From Gammaproteobacteria bacterium (GTDB lineage: Bacteria; Pseudomonadota; Gammaproteobacteria; Pseudomonadales; Pseudohongiellaceae), in the NCBI GenBank assembly GCA_012960305.1, contig DUBM01000014.1, positions 1-64,000 of the forward strand: a stretch of 64,000 bases of DNA, in the 5' to 3' direction. The position numbers and the translations under genes were made by a program. This document shows, one piece after another, positions 41,591 to 51,456 of this stretch (position 1 is the first letter of the stretch; each line of letters opens with the position of its first letter). A model generated the notes under the pieces. It ran no database searches, was not told where the DNA came from, and worked only from the letters and a program-made list of their open reading frames with translations.

Positions 41591-42160
41591 CTAAAAATCT
41601 AAATCAGCATCGTCTTCCCGAATAGCTTTTCCCAGATCACTTTTACTCAGATCAAGATGCTGCTCAATTTCTTGGCTTATGCTTCTTGGATGACGCCGAT
41701 TAGTTTCAATTATTATGTCGGCCACTTCACGATAGAAAGGATCTCGAATCTGCGCTAATTCACGCACCGTTGCAGCGGGGTCTGGAGTTTGCAACAAGGG
41801 GCGTCTCTTGTCTCTGCTCGTTCGCTCAATCTGCTGGCTAAGAGGAGCATGCAGATAAACTATGACTCCTCGAGAGCTCAACCATTTGCGGTTCTCGTCT
41901 TCGATTACTGCGCCTCCACCAGTCGCTAACACAATGCCCTTTTTCTGAGTGAGCTGATCAATCATTTTTAATTCACGGAGACGAAAACCACTCTCACCTT
42001 CCACATCAAAAATCCAGGGAATATCAGCACCAGCAGATGACTCAATTTCGTGATCAGAATCGTAGAACTCTTTTCCCAACAAATCTGCAAGAACTCGACC
42101 AATAGTAGTTTTCCCAACACCCATGGGACCAACTAAAAAGACGTTTTCAGATTTATTCAT
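41591..42160 (-). CDS. aroK: Shikimate kinase
   Basis: A 189-residue P-loop kinase that phosphorylates shikimate. Walker A is GPMGVGKTTIG; the substrate residues are in DSDHEIE, FRLRELKMI and ATGGGAV; the lid carries RDKRRPLL. I choose the ATG at 42160 (MNKSENVFLVG) for family fit and a CAGG ribosome site; a longer frame reaches 42196. It forms an aroK-aroB-damX operon as in enterics and Pseudomonas. Confidence 0.96.
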   Translation of the reverse strand: MNKSENVFLVGPMGVGKTTIGRVLADLLGKEFYDSDHEIESSAGADIPWIFDVEGESGFRLRELKMIDQLTQKKGIVLATGGGAVIEDENRKWLSSRGVIVYLHAPLSQQIERTSRDKRRPLLQTPDPAATVRELAQIRDPFYREVADIIIETNRRHPRSISQEIEQHLDLSKSDLGKAIREDDADLDF

Positions 42161-42196
42161 TTTTATACCTGAAGCCTTCCGTCCTAGGAATAGCAT

Positions 42197-42693
42197 TTAT
42201 ATGCATCGAAACCTTTTACAGATAACTCGAAGCAGAGATTACTTTAATGAGTAGCTATTGATTTCAGGAGCTACTAGATTCGACAATAAATAGTCACTTG
42301 CAACTTTGAACCCACTGGGTCAAAGCTAGCTGTAATTAACTATCGAACTGAAATTTCGGCAATAATTTTATGGTGTAATAAATATCAATGGCTTAGTGCG
42401 GCGACTCGCGTTTTCAGTGCGCTCAAACAAGCTACTATATAAGGCACATTGCCCAGTATAAGGGTTTTCGATGCGATTTTCACGGGTCCAGGCCCTTTCT
42501 GAGGCAAGTAAGAGAACGATTTTGGGGAACTATCTCCAATAACCCTAGGTCCTCCATATTTATACAAGCGACTACTGCGGCAGCGTGCTGCAGGTGTATA
42601 ATGGCTTCATGCTTCAATGCAAGACAGAATGGGCGATATCAAGGCAGTGCCCTCCTTTGGACGATAATTAGAACGAGTGCTTCGGCATAATTT
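42197..42693. other. aroK-mrcA divergent intergenic, no pil genes
   Basis: About 500 bases between leftward aroK and rightward mrcA. In Pseudomonas and E. coli this place holds five type IV pilus or hof genes (pilMNOPQ) upstream of aroK; none is present. A leftward 60-codon frame at 42385-42567 has no family features. Promoters of both flanking genes should lie here but none is clear. Confidence 0.5.
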
Positions 42694-45111
42694 TTGGACA
42701 GAAGCTTGAGAGCATATTCCAAGGCGGAATTTACCGTGCAGGCTAGATATAAGACCTATTTCAAATGGACCGCGATGATCGCCGGCGGAAGCTTGGCTGG
42801 TATGGTTATGATCGCTATGGCTGCCTACATGTACTTGGCGCCACTCCTTCCTTCTGCAGAAACCTACCGCAACGTGCAGTTAGAGACGCCTCTACGAATT
42901 TATACCTCCGATAATCGCCTCATCGATGAAATTGGAAATAGACGAAACCCCGTTGCCTATGAAGACATTCCTCAAATATTGACAGATGCCCTCATCGCCA
43001 CCGAAGACGTGCGCTTTTATTCTCACCCAGGGGTAGATATTCAAAGCTTGTTGCGAGGCTTCTATGGTTTTATTCGCGGGGAAAGAAGAGGTGGTGGCAG
43101 CACAATTACCATGCAACTTGCCAACAACCTCTCCTTCGATAGTGACAATGTCTATCTACGTAAATTTAAAGAAATCCCTTTTGCTCTGCAGATTCAAAGA
43201 GAATTGAGCAAGGAAGAAATCCTAACTCTCTACCTTAATACTATTTATTTCGGAGCAGGAGCTGATGGCATCGGTGCTGCTGCCTTCGTTTATTATGGCA
43301 AGGATGTAAGTGAACTGACCCTAGCAGAATCCGCCATGATGATATCGCTACTACCCTGCCCCTCTGCCTGTAATCCACTTACTAGCCCAGAACGATCAAT
43401 TGAGCGGCGAGAAACCCGACTTCGAAACATGTTGAAAGAAGGCATGATTTCCAGAGAGGAATTTCAAGTCGCAGATAATGCTCCAATTACAGCTCTACGC
43501 CGTAATCGAAATATCGAAGTTCCCGCACCGTATGTTGCAGAGATGGTCAGACAGCAACTCTTCGATGAATATGATGAAGATACCTATTCCCAAGGATTCG
43601 AAGTAACCACCAGCATCGACGGCGATAAGCAACTCGCTGCCAATCAAGCATTAACAGAAGGTTTGGAGATTTACTATGACAAGCGCCATGGTTATCGAGG
43701 CGCTGACGCTAATTATCCCCCAAATCCACTCGAACCAAATGAATTCTGGTTGCAGCATCTGCAGCCAATTTCAGCCTTCGGAAATCAACAACCTGCCATT
43801 GTCACCAATGTAGAGGAACGATCTTTTACCGCATTATTAAAAACTGGGGAAAGCGTTCAGGTTGAATGGGAAGGCATGAGCTGGGCTTATACCTTCAGGA
43901 GTCGCAACGAAGCTTGGCCACCACCAGAAACAGCATCTGATGCTGTTGAAATTGGTGATCTGGTTAGAGTTAAGCAAAAAGATGGCCAGTGGGAGCTTGG
44001 GCAGGTACCGGATGTCCAGGCTGCTCTGGTATCTATGTCTCCTACTAACGGTGGGATAATCGCTCTAGTTGGAGGATATGATTTCCGTCGTAGCCAAGTT
44101 AATCGCGTTTTAACACCGCGACCCCCTGGTTCAAACTTTAAACCCTTTCTTTATGGTGCTGCCCTGGAAGAAGGCTATTCACCAGCCAGTACCATAAACG
44201 ATGCTCCGATAACTCGAGGGGATTACCGGCCGCATAATTACGAGAACAATTTTCTTGGACCAATCACTTTGCGCTATGCGCTGAAGGAGTCACGAAACGT
44301 TCCGGCCGTTCGGCTTTACGATCAACTCACCTCAAGTAAAGTACTTCCCTTCGCTGCTAAATTTGGTTTCCAAACTCAAAACTTTCCTCGCAACGATTTG
44401 ACTGTGGCACTAGGCAGCCAAGATGTACAACCGTTGGAAATCGTGACGGCGTACTCAGCGTTGGCTAATGGGGGATTCAAAGTTGACCCCTGGTTCATCA
44501 AAGAAATCACCAGTGATACTGATGGCCTGATCTATCAGTCAAACCCGCTGACTGTTTGTGAAAATTGCCAAACAAGTCAGGATAAAACCACAGAAATAGT
44601 CGTACCTGCACCACGAATTGTAGATGCTCGAGTCGTCTATATACTTAACTCCATGTTGCGCTCTGTGATCGTGGAAGGCAGCGGCAGTAGAGTTAACCGA
44701 GAGCTTCAGCGAGGTGATCTTATGGGCAAGACCGGAACGACCAATGGGCCTACGGAATTATGGTTCTCTGGATTTAACCGAGACATAGCCACCACCGTCT
44801 TTGTTGGCTTCGATCAGCCGGAACCCTTGGGCGAGAGAGAACAAGGCGCCACGGTAGCCGTACCAATTTGGATCGACTATATGCGTCATGCGCTTGACGG
44901 AATGCCTGAAAATACCATGAAGCGTCCAGATGGTATTGTCGATTTGCTCATTGATAAGACCACTGGAGAAGCTGCAACACCAGGCGAAACTAATGCGGTC
45001 TTTGAATATTTTCGTACTGAAAATGCTCCCCAAACACCAGATAGCCGATTGCCTAGTGTTGAGCTAAACGAAGAAGAAACGGAGGAGCTTTCGACGGAAA
45101 CTATTTTTTAA
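42694..45111 (+). CDS. mrcA: Penicillin-binding protein 1A
   Basis: An 805-residue bifunctional peptidoglycan synthase. A short cytoplasmic tail and one membrane anchor (about 26-48) are followed by the glycosyltransferase domain with ATEDVRFYSHPG (catalytic Glu104) and GGGSTITMQLANN, an OB-like insert (about 335-445), and the transpeptidase domain with the PPGSNFKPF nucleophile, ESRNVPAV and MGKTGTTNG motifs. The 42694 start is TTG without a clear ribosome site; the GTG at 42736, with AAGGCGGA upstream, is a good alternative that removes 14 residues. It is followed by a strong terminator. Confidence 0.96.
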   Translation: MDRSLRAYSKAEFTVQARYKTYFKWTAMIAGGSLAGMVMIAMAAYMYLAPLLPSAETYRNVQLETPLRIYTSDNRLIDEIGNRRNPVAYEDIPQILTDALIATEDVRFYSHPGVDIQSLLRGFYGFIRGERRGGGSTITMQLANNLSFDSDNVYLRKFKEIPFALQIQRELSKEEILTLYLNTIYFGAGADGIGAAAFVYYGKDVSELTLAESAMMISLLPCPSACNPLTSPERSIERRETRLRNMLKEGMISREEFQVADNAPITALRRNRNIEVPAPYVAEMVRQQLFDEYDEDTYSQGFEVTTSIDGDKQLAANQALTEGLEIYYDKRHGYRGADANYPPNPLEPNEFWLQHLQPISAFGNQQPAIVTNVEERSFTALLKTGESVQVEWEGMSWAYTFRSRNEAWPPPETASDAVEIGDLVRVKQKDGQWELGQVPDVQAALVSMSPTNGGIIALVGGYDFRRSQVNRVLTPRPPGSNFKPFLYGAALEEGYSPASTINDAPITRGDYRPHNYENNFLGPITLRYALKESRNVPAVRLYDQLTSSKVLPFAAKFGFQTQNFPRNDLTVALGSQDVQPLEIVTAYSALANGGFKVDPWFIKEITSDTDGLIYQSNPLTVCENCQTSQDKTTEIVVPAPRIVDARVVYILNSMLRSVIVEGSGSRVNRELQRGDLMGKTGTTNGPTELWFSGFNRDIATTVFVGFDQPEPLGEREQGATVAVPIWIDYMRHALDGMPENTMKRPDGIVDLLIDKTTGEAATPGETNAVFEYFRTENAPQTPDSRLPSVELNEEETEELSTETIF

Positions 45112-45200
45112 CAAGCCAAGGCCTGGATTCTCGAACAACTTTAAATTAATTTTTGGGTCGCAGTGCTAGCTAGAATTCTGAATTTCTACTACCGCTCAAA

Positions 45201-45232
45201 CAAAAAGGGATTCCGCGAGGAATCCCTTTTTT
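45201..45232. terminator. Bidirectional terminator between mrcA and rpmE
   Basis: A perfect 13-bp inverted repeat (AAAAAGGGATTCC / GGAATCCCTTTTT) with a GCGA loop and T-runs on both strands lies 90 bases after mrcA and 55 bases after the convergent rpmE. Confidence 0.85.
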
Positions 45233-45285
45233 GAATTGATTTAGAGGTTTGAGCCAGTAGTTTCAGCTCAGAAGTGCCTCTAAGC

Positions 45286-45495
45286 TTAAACTTTTCGACT
45301 ACCGAAACGCTTCTTAAATCGATCAACACGGCCACCGCTGTCCAATATCTTCTGCTTACCAGTATAGAAGGGGTGACACTCAGAACAAACTTCAATGAGT
45401 ATGTCCTTGCCCAGCGTTGACTGAGTTTCGATAACATTACCGCAGCTACAGGTCGCCTTAATAGGGCCATACTTTGGATGAATATCAGCTTTCAT
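45286..45495 (-). CDS. rpmE: 50S ribosomal protein L31 (zinc type)
   Basis: A 69-residue L31 of the cysteine-containing form. The zinc ligands are in ATCSCGN and [12 protein letters not shown], and the C-terminus is basic ([10 protein letters not shown]). In many bacteria a zinc-free paralogue replaces it under zinc starvation; none is seen here. The position near priA matches Pseudomonas. Confidence 0.97.
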   Translation of the reverse strand: MKADIHPKYGPIKATCSCGNVIETQSTLGKDILIEVCSECHPFYTGKQKILDSGGRVDRFKKRFGSRKV

Positions 45496-45690
45496 GATTA
45501 TTCCTTATAGATGATGTCGCAACCTTCGATCTTTTGAGGCACCACTTCTGCTTTCTTGTAGGTGAGCCACACAAGGGGCGAGCATTCTATCAGAGAACTA
45601 GAAAGACGCAAGTGTAACGGGATTCTATCAACGACGGGAATAGTCTAGCTACCGCAGGCTTGAGGGAAGTTCTATTATCAAAATAAATAG

Positions 45691-45990
45691 TTAACTGTGA
45701 TCTTCCCTGATCTGGCTGTGGTTCCTGACAACTTCTTCCATGATTTTAGTAAATAGCTCTGTTACTAATTCCGGATTGACATTGGACTCCCCGCAAAGCG
45801 CTCGTAATTTTTCTAATTTCTGTGCTTCACGATTTGCATCCACTGCATCTAACTGATTACTGGCCTTGAGCAAACCCACTTGGTGAGTCAGCTTAAAACG
45901 AGTCGCCAATAAATCAATAAGCGCAGCATCGATCTCATCAATATTGTCACGCGCTGCCAACAACTCATCTGGAACCGACTCAAGAGTCAT
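45691..45990 (-). CDS. Stand-alone AroQ-type chorismate mutase
   Basis: A 99-residue all-helical protein matching the chorismate mutase domain at the N-terminus of PheA and TyrA: RDNIDEIDAALIDLLATRFKL with the first active-site Arg, VGLLKASN with the Lys, and REAQKLEKLR. It would convert chorismate to prephenate in the cytoplasm. No signal peptide, so it is not the secreted form. It is divergent from priA and next to rpmE, a place where Pseudomonas has other genes. aroB and aroK of the same pathway lie 4 kb away. Confidence 0.85.
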   Translation of the reverse strand: MTLESVPDELLAARDNIDEIDAALIDLLATRFKLTHQVGLLKASNQLDAVDANREAQKLEKLRALCGESNVNPELVTELFTKIMEEVVRNHSQIREDHS

Positions 45991-46184
45991 ACTCTACTTC
46001 CCTCTAGCTACTTTTTACTTGCCTAGGATAACTGGAACTCTGTGGATTATAAACCATCGAGTTCCACAGCACAGCTTCTGCTGTTAACAGGGTAACTCAT
46101 GGCAGCACATTAGTTGTTTGATTCACAGATTGTAATTACACTGCATGCTTTCCATCCAGCATAGATCTTCTGTTCTGAGTCTTC

Positions 46185-48467
46185 ATGTCAAACATTCAGA
46201 AATTCCAGACCAATAAGTATCACGGTCAGGTATTAAAAGTTGCAATTCCAACACCCCTGCGTCGACTTTTCGATTATCTGCCCGCAGATGAAGACATTGA
46301 TGAAAACCACTCCAAGCAAAGCAAACTGAAACCCGGAATCCGAGTACTCGTGTCATTCGGAAGAAGATCAGTTGTTGGTGTACTGGTAGCGATAGCTACT
46401 GGCTCGGCTCTAGAACAAAGGCAATTAAAAAAAATTACCCAAATTCTCGACGAATCACCTCTCTTTCCCAGCCCCCTGCTTAAGACACTTCTTTGGAGCG
46501 CAGCATACTACCAACATCCTATTGGCGAGGTATTAAGCACAGCATTACCGTCAAACTTGCGCTCAGGTGATCCGCTCAATGAAACTTTCCATTGGTGGAA
46601 AATTGCAAAATCTGTTTCCGCAGAAGCAATGAGTGCCCTAACTTGTGCACCAAAACAGAACGCGCTTTACCGACTCTTAGCATCTAATGACAAAGAAAAT
46701 ACTAAAACCACTATAGAAGTCATTAAAAAAGCAGGCTTCACTAAACCGCTCTTAAACGAATTGACCAAGAAAGGATTTGCCGAAGAAATAATCGAAACCA
46801 CTGCTTCAGCAGAAGCTTTTGCCGCGATTGATCCTGTTGCTTTTAATAAAATTAGTCTAAATAAGGAGCAAAGTACTGCTGTGGAAGCTATCAACAAAAA
46901 ACGCGGCAGCTACTCGAGTTTCCTTCTCGATGGAGTAACTGGCTCAGGCAAAACCGAAGTATATATGCGGGTTATGCAAGAGCAATTGGCACGTGGGAAG
47001 CAATGCCTGGTCATGGTGCCAGAAATAGGCCTGACTCCCCAAACCATTGCACGTTTTGAAGAGCGCTTTCCTTGTCCGGTCGTTGCCTTGCACTCCGGGC
47101 TAAACAACAAAGAGAGATTACGCGCCTGGCGCGCCGCCAAAGAAGGGAGAGCGGGTATTGTAATCGGCACTCGTTCAGCGATTTTCACACCTCTGGCTAA
47201 GCCTGGATTAATTGTAATCGACGAAGAGCACGACCCTTCATTTAAGCAACAGGAGGGGTTTCGTTATTCTGCAAGGGACTTGGCTGCGGTGCGCGGCCGA
47301 GAAGAAAAACTTCTTATTATTCTTGGCACGGCAACTCCTAGTCTTGAAAGCCTTTACAATGTGCGAACAAAAAAATACCAACACTTAAAACTAAACCAAA
47401 GGGCAGGATCATCTAAGCCAGCCAAAATGGAACTCGTTGATGTCGCTGATGGGAATTTAGACAATGGCTTTTCATCCCAGCTTTTGTTTCGCATTGGAAA
47501 ACATTTGCAAGAAGGCAATCAGGTTTTAGTTTTCATTAATCGCCGTGGTTTCGCCCCAATATTAAATTGCCAAGCCTGCGGATGGATTTCTGAATGTGAA
47601 AACTGCATCGCTCAATTAACAGTCCATGCTAAACCACCTAGCATGCGCTGCCACCACTGTGGAATAGTTAAGCTCCTGCCAAAATATTGCCCACATTGTA
47701 AATCCACAAATCTTGCCACATTGGGAATGGGAACGCAGAAAATTGAGAGCTTTCTAAGTAAGAAATATTCTCAGCACAAAGTGATTCGCATCGACCGCGA
47801 CTCTACTCGGAGCAAAAAACGCTTATCCCAGTTATTGGATGAAGTTCAAAAAGGTGATCCTTGTATTTTGCTAGGGACACAAATGTTAGCCAAAGGGCAC
47901 CACTTCCCTAATATTACGTTGGTGGCAATTGTGGATGCAGATGCTGGCTTGTTTAGTGCGGACTTTCGCGGGCAGGAACAAATGGCCCAAACTATTGTGC
48001 AAGTTGCTGGTCGTTCTGGCCGCGCTGATCGAGAAGGCGAAGTGCTCATTCAGTCTCGTCACTCAAATCACTCTACCCTTCAACGCCTAACACAAAAGAG
48101 CTATGGCGAATTTACCGAAGCACTGTTTAAAGAAAGAGAGCAAACCTTCATGCCTCCCTTTGCCCATTTATGTTTGATTCGAGCAGAAGGGAAGGAATTC
48201 AAAACACCACTAGCATTCTTGCAACAAGTCGCGGCATTGACGGAACAACTGTGTAAACAACATAAATTTTCCATCGAGCTACTGGGGCCGCTTCCTGCTC
48301 CCATGGAAAAACGCGCAGGACGATTTCGTCTGCAACTATTACTAAAAAGTGGCAAGAGGACAGACCTACAGAATCTACTTTCAATTCTAGCGCCCCTGAT
48401 GGAAACTGTTAAAGTCACAAGCTCGATACGATGGAGTATTGATATTGACCCTTCAGAATTGATTTGA
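46185..48467 (+). CDS. priA: Primosomal helicase PriA
   Basis: A 760-residue 3'-5' DNA helicase that restarts stalled replication forks. The N-terminal DNA-binding domain opens VLKVAIPTPLRRLFDY; helicase motifs include Walker A GVTGSGKTEVYM, the DEEH box VIDEEHDPSFKQQEG and GTATPSLES; eight Cys of two zinc fingers lie in CQACGWISECENC and MRCHHC...KYCPHC; AGRSGRADREG is motif VI. Full length. The argS gene that follows priA in Pseudomonas is missing. Confidence 0.97.
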   Translation: MSNIQKFQTNKYHGQVLKVAIPTPLRRLFDYLPADEDIDENHSKQSKLKPGIRVLVSFGRRSVVGVLVAIATGSALEQRQLKKITQILDESPLFPSPLLKTLLWSAAYYQHPIGEVLSTALPSNLRSGDPLNETFHWWKIAKSVSAEAMSALTCAPKQNALYRLLASNDKENTKTTIEVIKKAGFTKPLLNELTKKGFAEEIIETTASAEAFAAIDPVAFNKISLNKEQSTAVEAINKKRGSYSSFLLDGVTGSGKTEVYMRVMQEQLARGKQCLVMVPEIGLTPQTIARFEERFPCPVVALHSGLNNKERLRAWRAAKEGRAGIVIGTRSAIFTPLAKPGLIVIDEEHDPSFKQQEGFRYSARDLAAVRGREEKLLIILGTATPSLESLYNVRTKKYQHLKLNQRAGSSKPAKMELVDVADGNLDNGFSSQLLFRIGKHLQEGNQVLVFINRRGFAPILNCQACGWISECENCIAQLTVHAKPPSMRCHHCGIVKLLPKYCPHCKSTNLATLGMGTQKIESFLSKKYSQHKVIRIDRDSTRSKKRLSQLLDEVQKGDPCILLGTQMLAKGHHFPNITLVAIVDADAGLFSADFRGQEQMAQTIVQVAGRSGRADREGEVLIQSRHSNHSTLQRLTQKSYGEFTEALFKEREQTFMPPFAHLCLIRAEGKEFKTPLAFLQQVAALTEQLCKQHKFSIELLGPLPAPMEKRAGRFRLQLLLKSGKRTDLQNLLSILAPLMETVKVTSSIRWSIDIDPSELI

Positions 48468-48629
48468 GCGCTAACTCAAGGCCAATCAGCCTCAAAATCA
48501 CCTTTAGCTTAGTCTGATCCAACCGATAATTGAGGTGGTTGTAATAATATCTCTTAATTTTTTTCTTTAAAAACAGGGTGATAGAGTTAGCAAACCGACA
48601 AAAATAGAAGACACTTACGAGATACAAAA

Positions 48630-49292
48630 GTGACCCAAGATTTCGCCAAAATCAAACCCGAACCCCTGCTGGAGCGTAAACCTGTGACGACGCCGCCGGC
48701 GTGGTCGCTGATGTTCACTGGCATGATCGTAGGTTTAGCAGTTGGTGTTCTGGGTTGTGTACTGTTTTATCTGTCTGGGAATGTTCCTGCCCTGAATCTA
48801 AATGCTAACTCTCCAGTTAGCAGCAATTCCGACCTTTATAGTGGTGAAGAGCCACAAAGTGCAGTTACTGCCGTTCAACCTGAATTTGAGTTTTATACAG
48901 AGCTGTCTGAATACGAAGTAATAGTCAATGCCACGCCTGTAGATTTCACAGAAGAACAAGTGGCGCGCGCTGCAGCTGATATCATCAGTTCGCAGACTAG
49001 AGGAGCTGGTGATGAAAAGGGCGAATCGGCTGCAGCTTTGCTGCCAAACAATACGCCAACTGCTGTTAGTATAATGCTTCAGGCCGGAGCATTCGAACAA
49101 CAGGGGTCAGCCAATCTTGAAATGCAGCGGCAACAAGCGCTTGGACTCAACGTAACAGTAAAACAACAAGCACTTCCAGGCCGACTTTTTCTAGTCCAAT
49201 CCGGCCCTTATACAGATCAGCAGCAACTGAGCTCAGCCGAGCAACTGCTGCGCTCTAATAATATTTCCAGCATCCGCCTGCTTCCGCGATAG
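48630..49292 (+). CDS. SPOR-domain membrane protein (FtsN-like)
   Basis: A 220-residue protein starting at GTG, with one membrane segment (about 26-48, LMFTGMIVGLAVGVLGCVLFYL), an acidic variable periplasmic stretch and a C-terminal SPOR domain (about 146-218, SIMLQAGAFEQQGSANLEM and LFLVQSGPYTDQQQL). SPOR domains bind glycan strands lacking stem peptides at the septum. The position just before hslVU is where E. coli has ftsN and Pseudomonas a similar SPOR gene, so an FtsN-type division role is likely, but the short cytoplasmic tail lacks a clear FtsA-binding motif. Confidence 0.85.
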   Translation: MTQDFAKIKPEPLLERKPVTTPPAWSLMFTGMIVGLAVGVLGCVLFYLSGNVPALNLNANSPVSSNSDLYSGEEPQSAVTAVQPEFEFYTELSEYEVIVNATPVDFTEEQVARAAADIISSQTRGAGDEKGESAAALLPNNTPTAVSIMLQAGAFEQQGSANLEMQRQQALGLNVTVKQQALPGRLFLVQSGPYTDQQQLSSAEQLLRSNNISSIRLLPR

Positions 49293-49321
49293 ATCATCTG
49301 CACAATCTAACCTCACCAACG

Positions 49322-49350
49322 CTTGAAATTCAGTGCTCTACCCCCAAATA
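49322..49350 (+). promoter_or_regulatory. Sigma-32-type heat-shock promoter for hslVU
   Basis: CTTGAAA at 49322-49328 and CCCCAAATA at 49342-49350 are 13 bases apart, close to the heat-shock consensus (CTTGAAA, 13-17, CCCCATNT). Transcription would start near 49357, about 145 bases before hslV. hslVU is a sigma-32 operon in E. coli, which supports the reading. Confidence 0.65.
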
Positions 49351-49500
49351 GATAAGCCTGCTCAATAAGATCATAGCGTATAGAACCTGCAGCGCGCTTC
49401 GGATCGTTAAGCGACGCTGTGGTACTGTAAGCACTGAGTTAATACTTTCTTGCGGCCACAGCTTTACTAAGAAAAATAGAAAGCAATCGGGAGACTTAAA

Positions 49501-50043
49501 TTGGAACAATATAGAGGAACCACGATTGTCTCGGTTAGACGCGGCAATAAAGTAGTTATCGGCGGCGATGGACAAGTTTCCCAAGGCAATACCGTCATGA
49601 AAGGCAATGCCCGTAAAGTGCGTCGATTGTATAAAGATCAGGTGATTGCCGGTTTTGCTGGGGGCACAGCAGATGCGTTCACGCTGTTCGAGCGCTTTGA
49701 AGAACAGCTGGAAAAACACCATGGTAAATTAGTTCGTGCAGCCGTTGAGTTAGCCAAATTGTGGCGCACCGAACGCTCACTAAGACGACTGGAAGCATTA
49801 CTCGTTATTGCAGACAAAGAGGCCTCTTTAGTTGTCACTGGTAATGGAGACGTAATCGAACCTGAAGATTCCATTATGGCAATCGGCTCAGGAGGACCCT
49901 ATGCTCTTTCAGCAGCAAGAGCTTTGCTTCAAAACTCGGAAATAGATGCACGGGGAATCGTAGAAAAGAGTCTCACCATCGCTGGCGATATATGTGTTTA
50001 TACAAATCATAATCATACTGTTGAAGAGTTGGAGTTTGACTAA
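49501..50043 (+). CDS. hslV: ATP-dependent protease subunit HslV
   Basis: A 180-residue proteasome-like peptidase that forms the core of HslVU. The start is TTG with GGGAG about 8 bases upstream. The catalytic Thr pair is in GTTIVSVRR, preceded by five residues (EQYRG) that must be removed for the Thr to become N-terminal; many relatives start directly [28 protein letters not shown] is typical. It starts a heat-shock operon with hslU 49 bases downstream. Confidence 0.97.
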   Translation: MEQYRGTTIVSVRRGNKVVIGGDGQVSQGNTVMKGNARKVRRLYKDQVIAGFAGGTADAFTLFERFEEQLEKHHGKLVRAAVELAKLWRTERSLRRLEALLVIADKEASLVVTGNGDVIEPEDSIMAIGSGGPYALSAARALLQNSEIDARGIVEKSLTIAGDICVYTNHNHTVEELEFD

Positions 50044-50092
50044 ATCTATTTAATCCATTTGGTTTAACAAGAATCGGATGTAGGAAAACTGT

Positions 50093-51427
50093 ATGTCCAA
50101 AATGACACCAAGAGAAATAACGTCTGAGCTAGACAAACACATTGTCGGCCAGGATGCTGCAAAAAGAGCTGTTGCCATAGCTCTGCGCAATAGATGGCGT
50201 CGAATGAAACTCGATGAATCTTTGCGCAACGAAATTACTCCGAAGAATATATTGATGATCGGCCCAACTGGTGTCGGTAAAACAGAAATCGCCAGGCGCT
50301 TGGCAAAATTAGCACAGGCGCCTTTTATCAAAATCGAAGCTACGAAATTCACCGAGGTTGGTTATGTTGGACGCGATGTTGAATCCATAATACGAGACTT
50401 AATTGACGTTGCTGTGAAGATGATTCGTGAGACCGAAATACAAAAATTTCAACATCTCGCTGAAGACCTGGCAGAGGAAAGAATTCTTGATGTCTTGTTG
50501 CCCCAAGCTAGAACTGATGAATCTGACCAGCCGGATACGCAATCCGCCGCTCGCCAAGTTTTTCGAAAAAAATTACGTCAAGGCGAGTTAGATAAGAAAG
50601 AAATAGAAATTAAGATTTCTGAAACCCCAGCTGGAGTTGAGATTATGGCCCCGCCAGGGCTTGAAGATATGACAAGCCAATTGAAAAGCATGTTTTCTAA
50701 TATGAATGCCGGGCGAAAACTAAATCGCCGGCTGACCGTAAAAGCTGCATTAAAAGTAGTAAAAGAAGAAGAAGAAGCAAAACTAATTAATGAAGACGAT
50801 ATAAAGAATCGTGCAGTAGAAGCTACCGAACAAACTGGAATCGTTTTCCTTGACGAGATCGACAAAGTTACCAACCGGCATGATCAAGGCAACGCAGGCG
50901 TTTCTCGAGAAGGCGTGCAAAGGGATTTATTACCGCTGATTGAAGGCTCGACAGTCACTACTAAATACGGCAGCGTGAATACTGATCACATTCTTTTTAT
51001 TGCCTCCGGCGCATTTCATTTGTCAAAACCATCTGATTTGATTCCAGAACTGCAGGGCCGTTTACCAATTCGCGTCGAGCTCGATGCTTTGACCGCTGAT
51101 GATTTCGAAAGAATTCTGGAAGAACCGGATGCATCTTTAACTGAACAGTATCAGGCACTGCTAGCCACTGAAGAATTAAATGTCTCGTTCAGCAAAGATG
51201 GCATTGCAAAAATTGCTGAGATAGCGTTTCAAGTTAATGAGCGTACGGAGAATATCGGAGCACGAAGACTTCACACGGTAATGGAACGTTTGCTGGAGGA
51301 AGTTTCCTTTTCCGCTTCAGACCTAGCTATAGGCGATAACAAGCAACTAGTTATCGATAAAGCCTATGTCGAGCAACAGCTGGACGAATTAGCAAAAGAC
51401 GAAGATCTTAGCCGCTACATTTTATAG
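50093..51427 (+). CDS. hslU: HslU unfoldase ATPase
   Basis: A 444-residue AAA+ unfoldase that feeds substrates to HslV. Walker A is GPTGVGKTE (57-65), the pore loop GYVGRDVES follows, Walker B is VFLDEIDKV, and the sensor 2 motif is in [10 protein letters not shown]. The C-terminus SRYIL fits the tail that inserts into HslV. The intermediate domain (about 110-240) is full length. Confidence 0.98.
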   Translation: MSKMTPREITSELDKHIVGQDAAKRAVAIALRNRWRRMKLDESLRNEITPKNILMIGPTGVGKTEIARRLAKLAQAPFIKIEATKFTEVGYVGRDVESIIRDLIDVAVKMIRETEIQKFQHLAEDLAEERILDVLLPQARTDESDQPDTQSAARQVFRKKLRQGELDKKEIEIKISETPAGVEIMAPPGLEDMTSQLKSMFSNMNAGRKLNRRLTVKAALKVVKEEEEAKLINEDDIKNRAVEATEQTGIVFLDEIDKVTNRHDQGNAGVSREGVQRDLLPLIEGSTVTTKYGSVNTDHILFIASGAFHLSKPSDLIPELQGRLPIRVELDALTADDFERILEEPDASLTEQYQALLATEELNVSFSKDGIAKIAEIAFQVNERTENIGARRLHTVMERLLEEVSFSASDLAIGDNKQLVIDKAYVEQQLDELAKDEDLSRYIL

Positions 51428-51456
51428 CGAATAAAGTAATAAGCGACGGACAAGAG

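Noticed and set aside
42385-42567. Leftward 60-codon ORF between aroK and mrcA as a pil remnant
   Set aside because: No similarity to PilM, N, O, P or Q can be seen, and it has no ribosome site or export signal.
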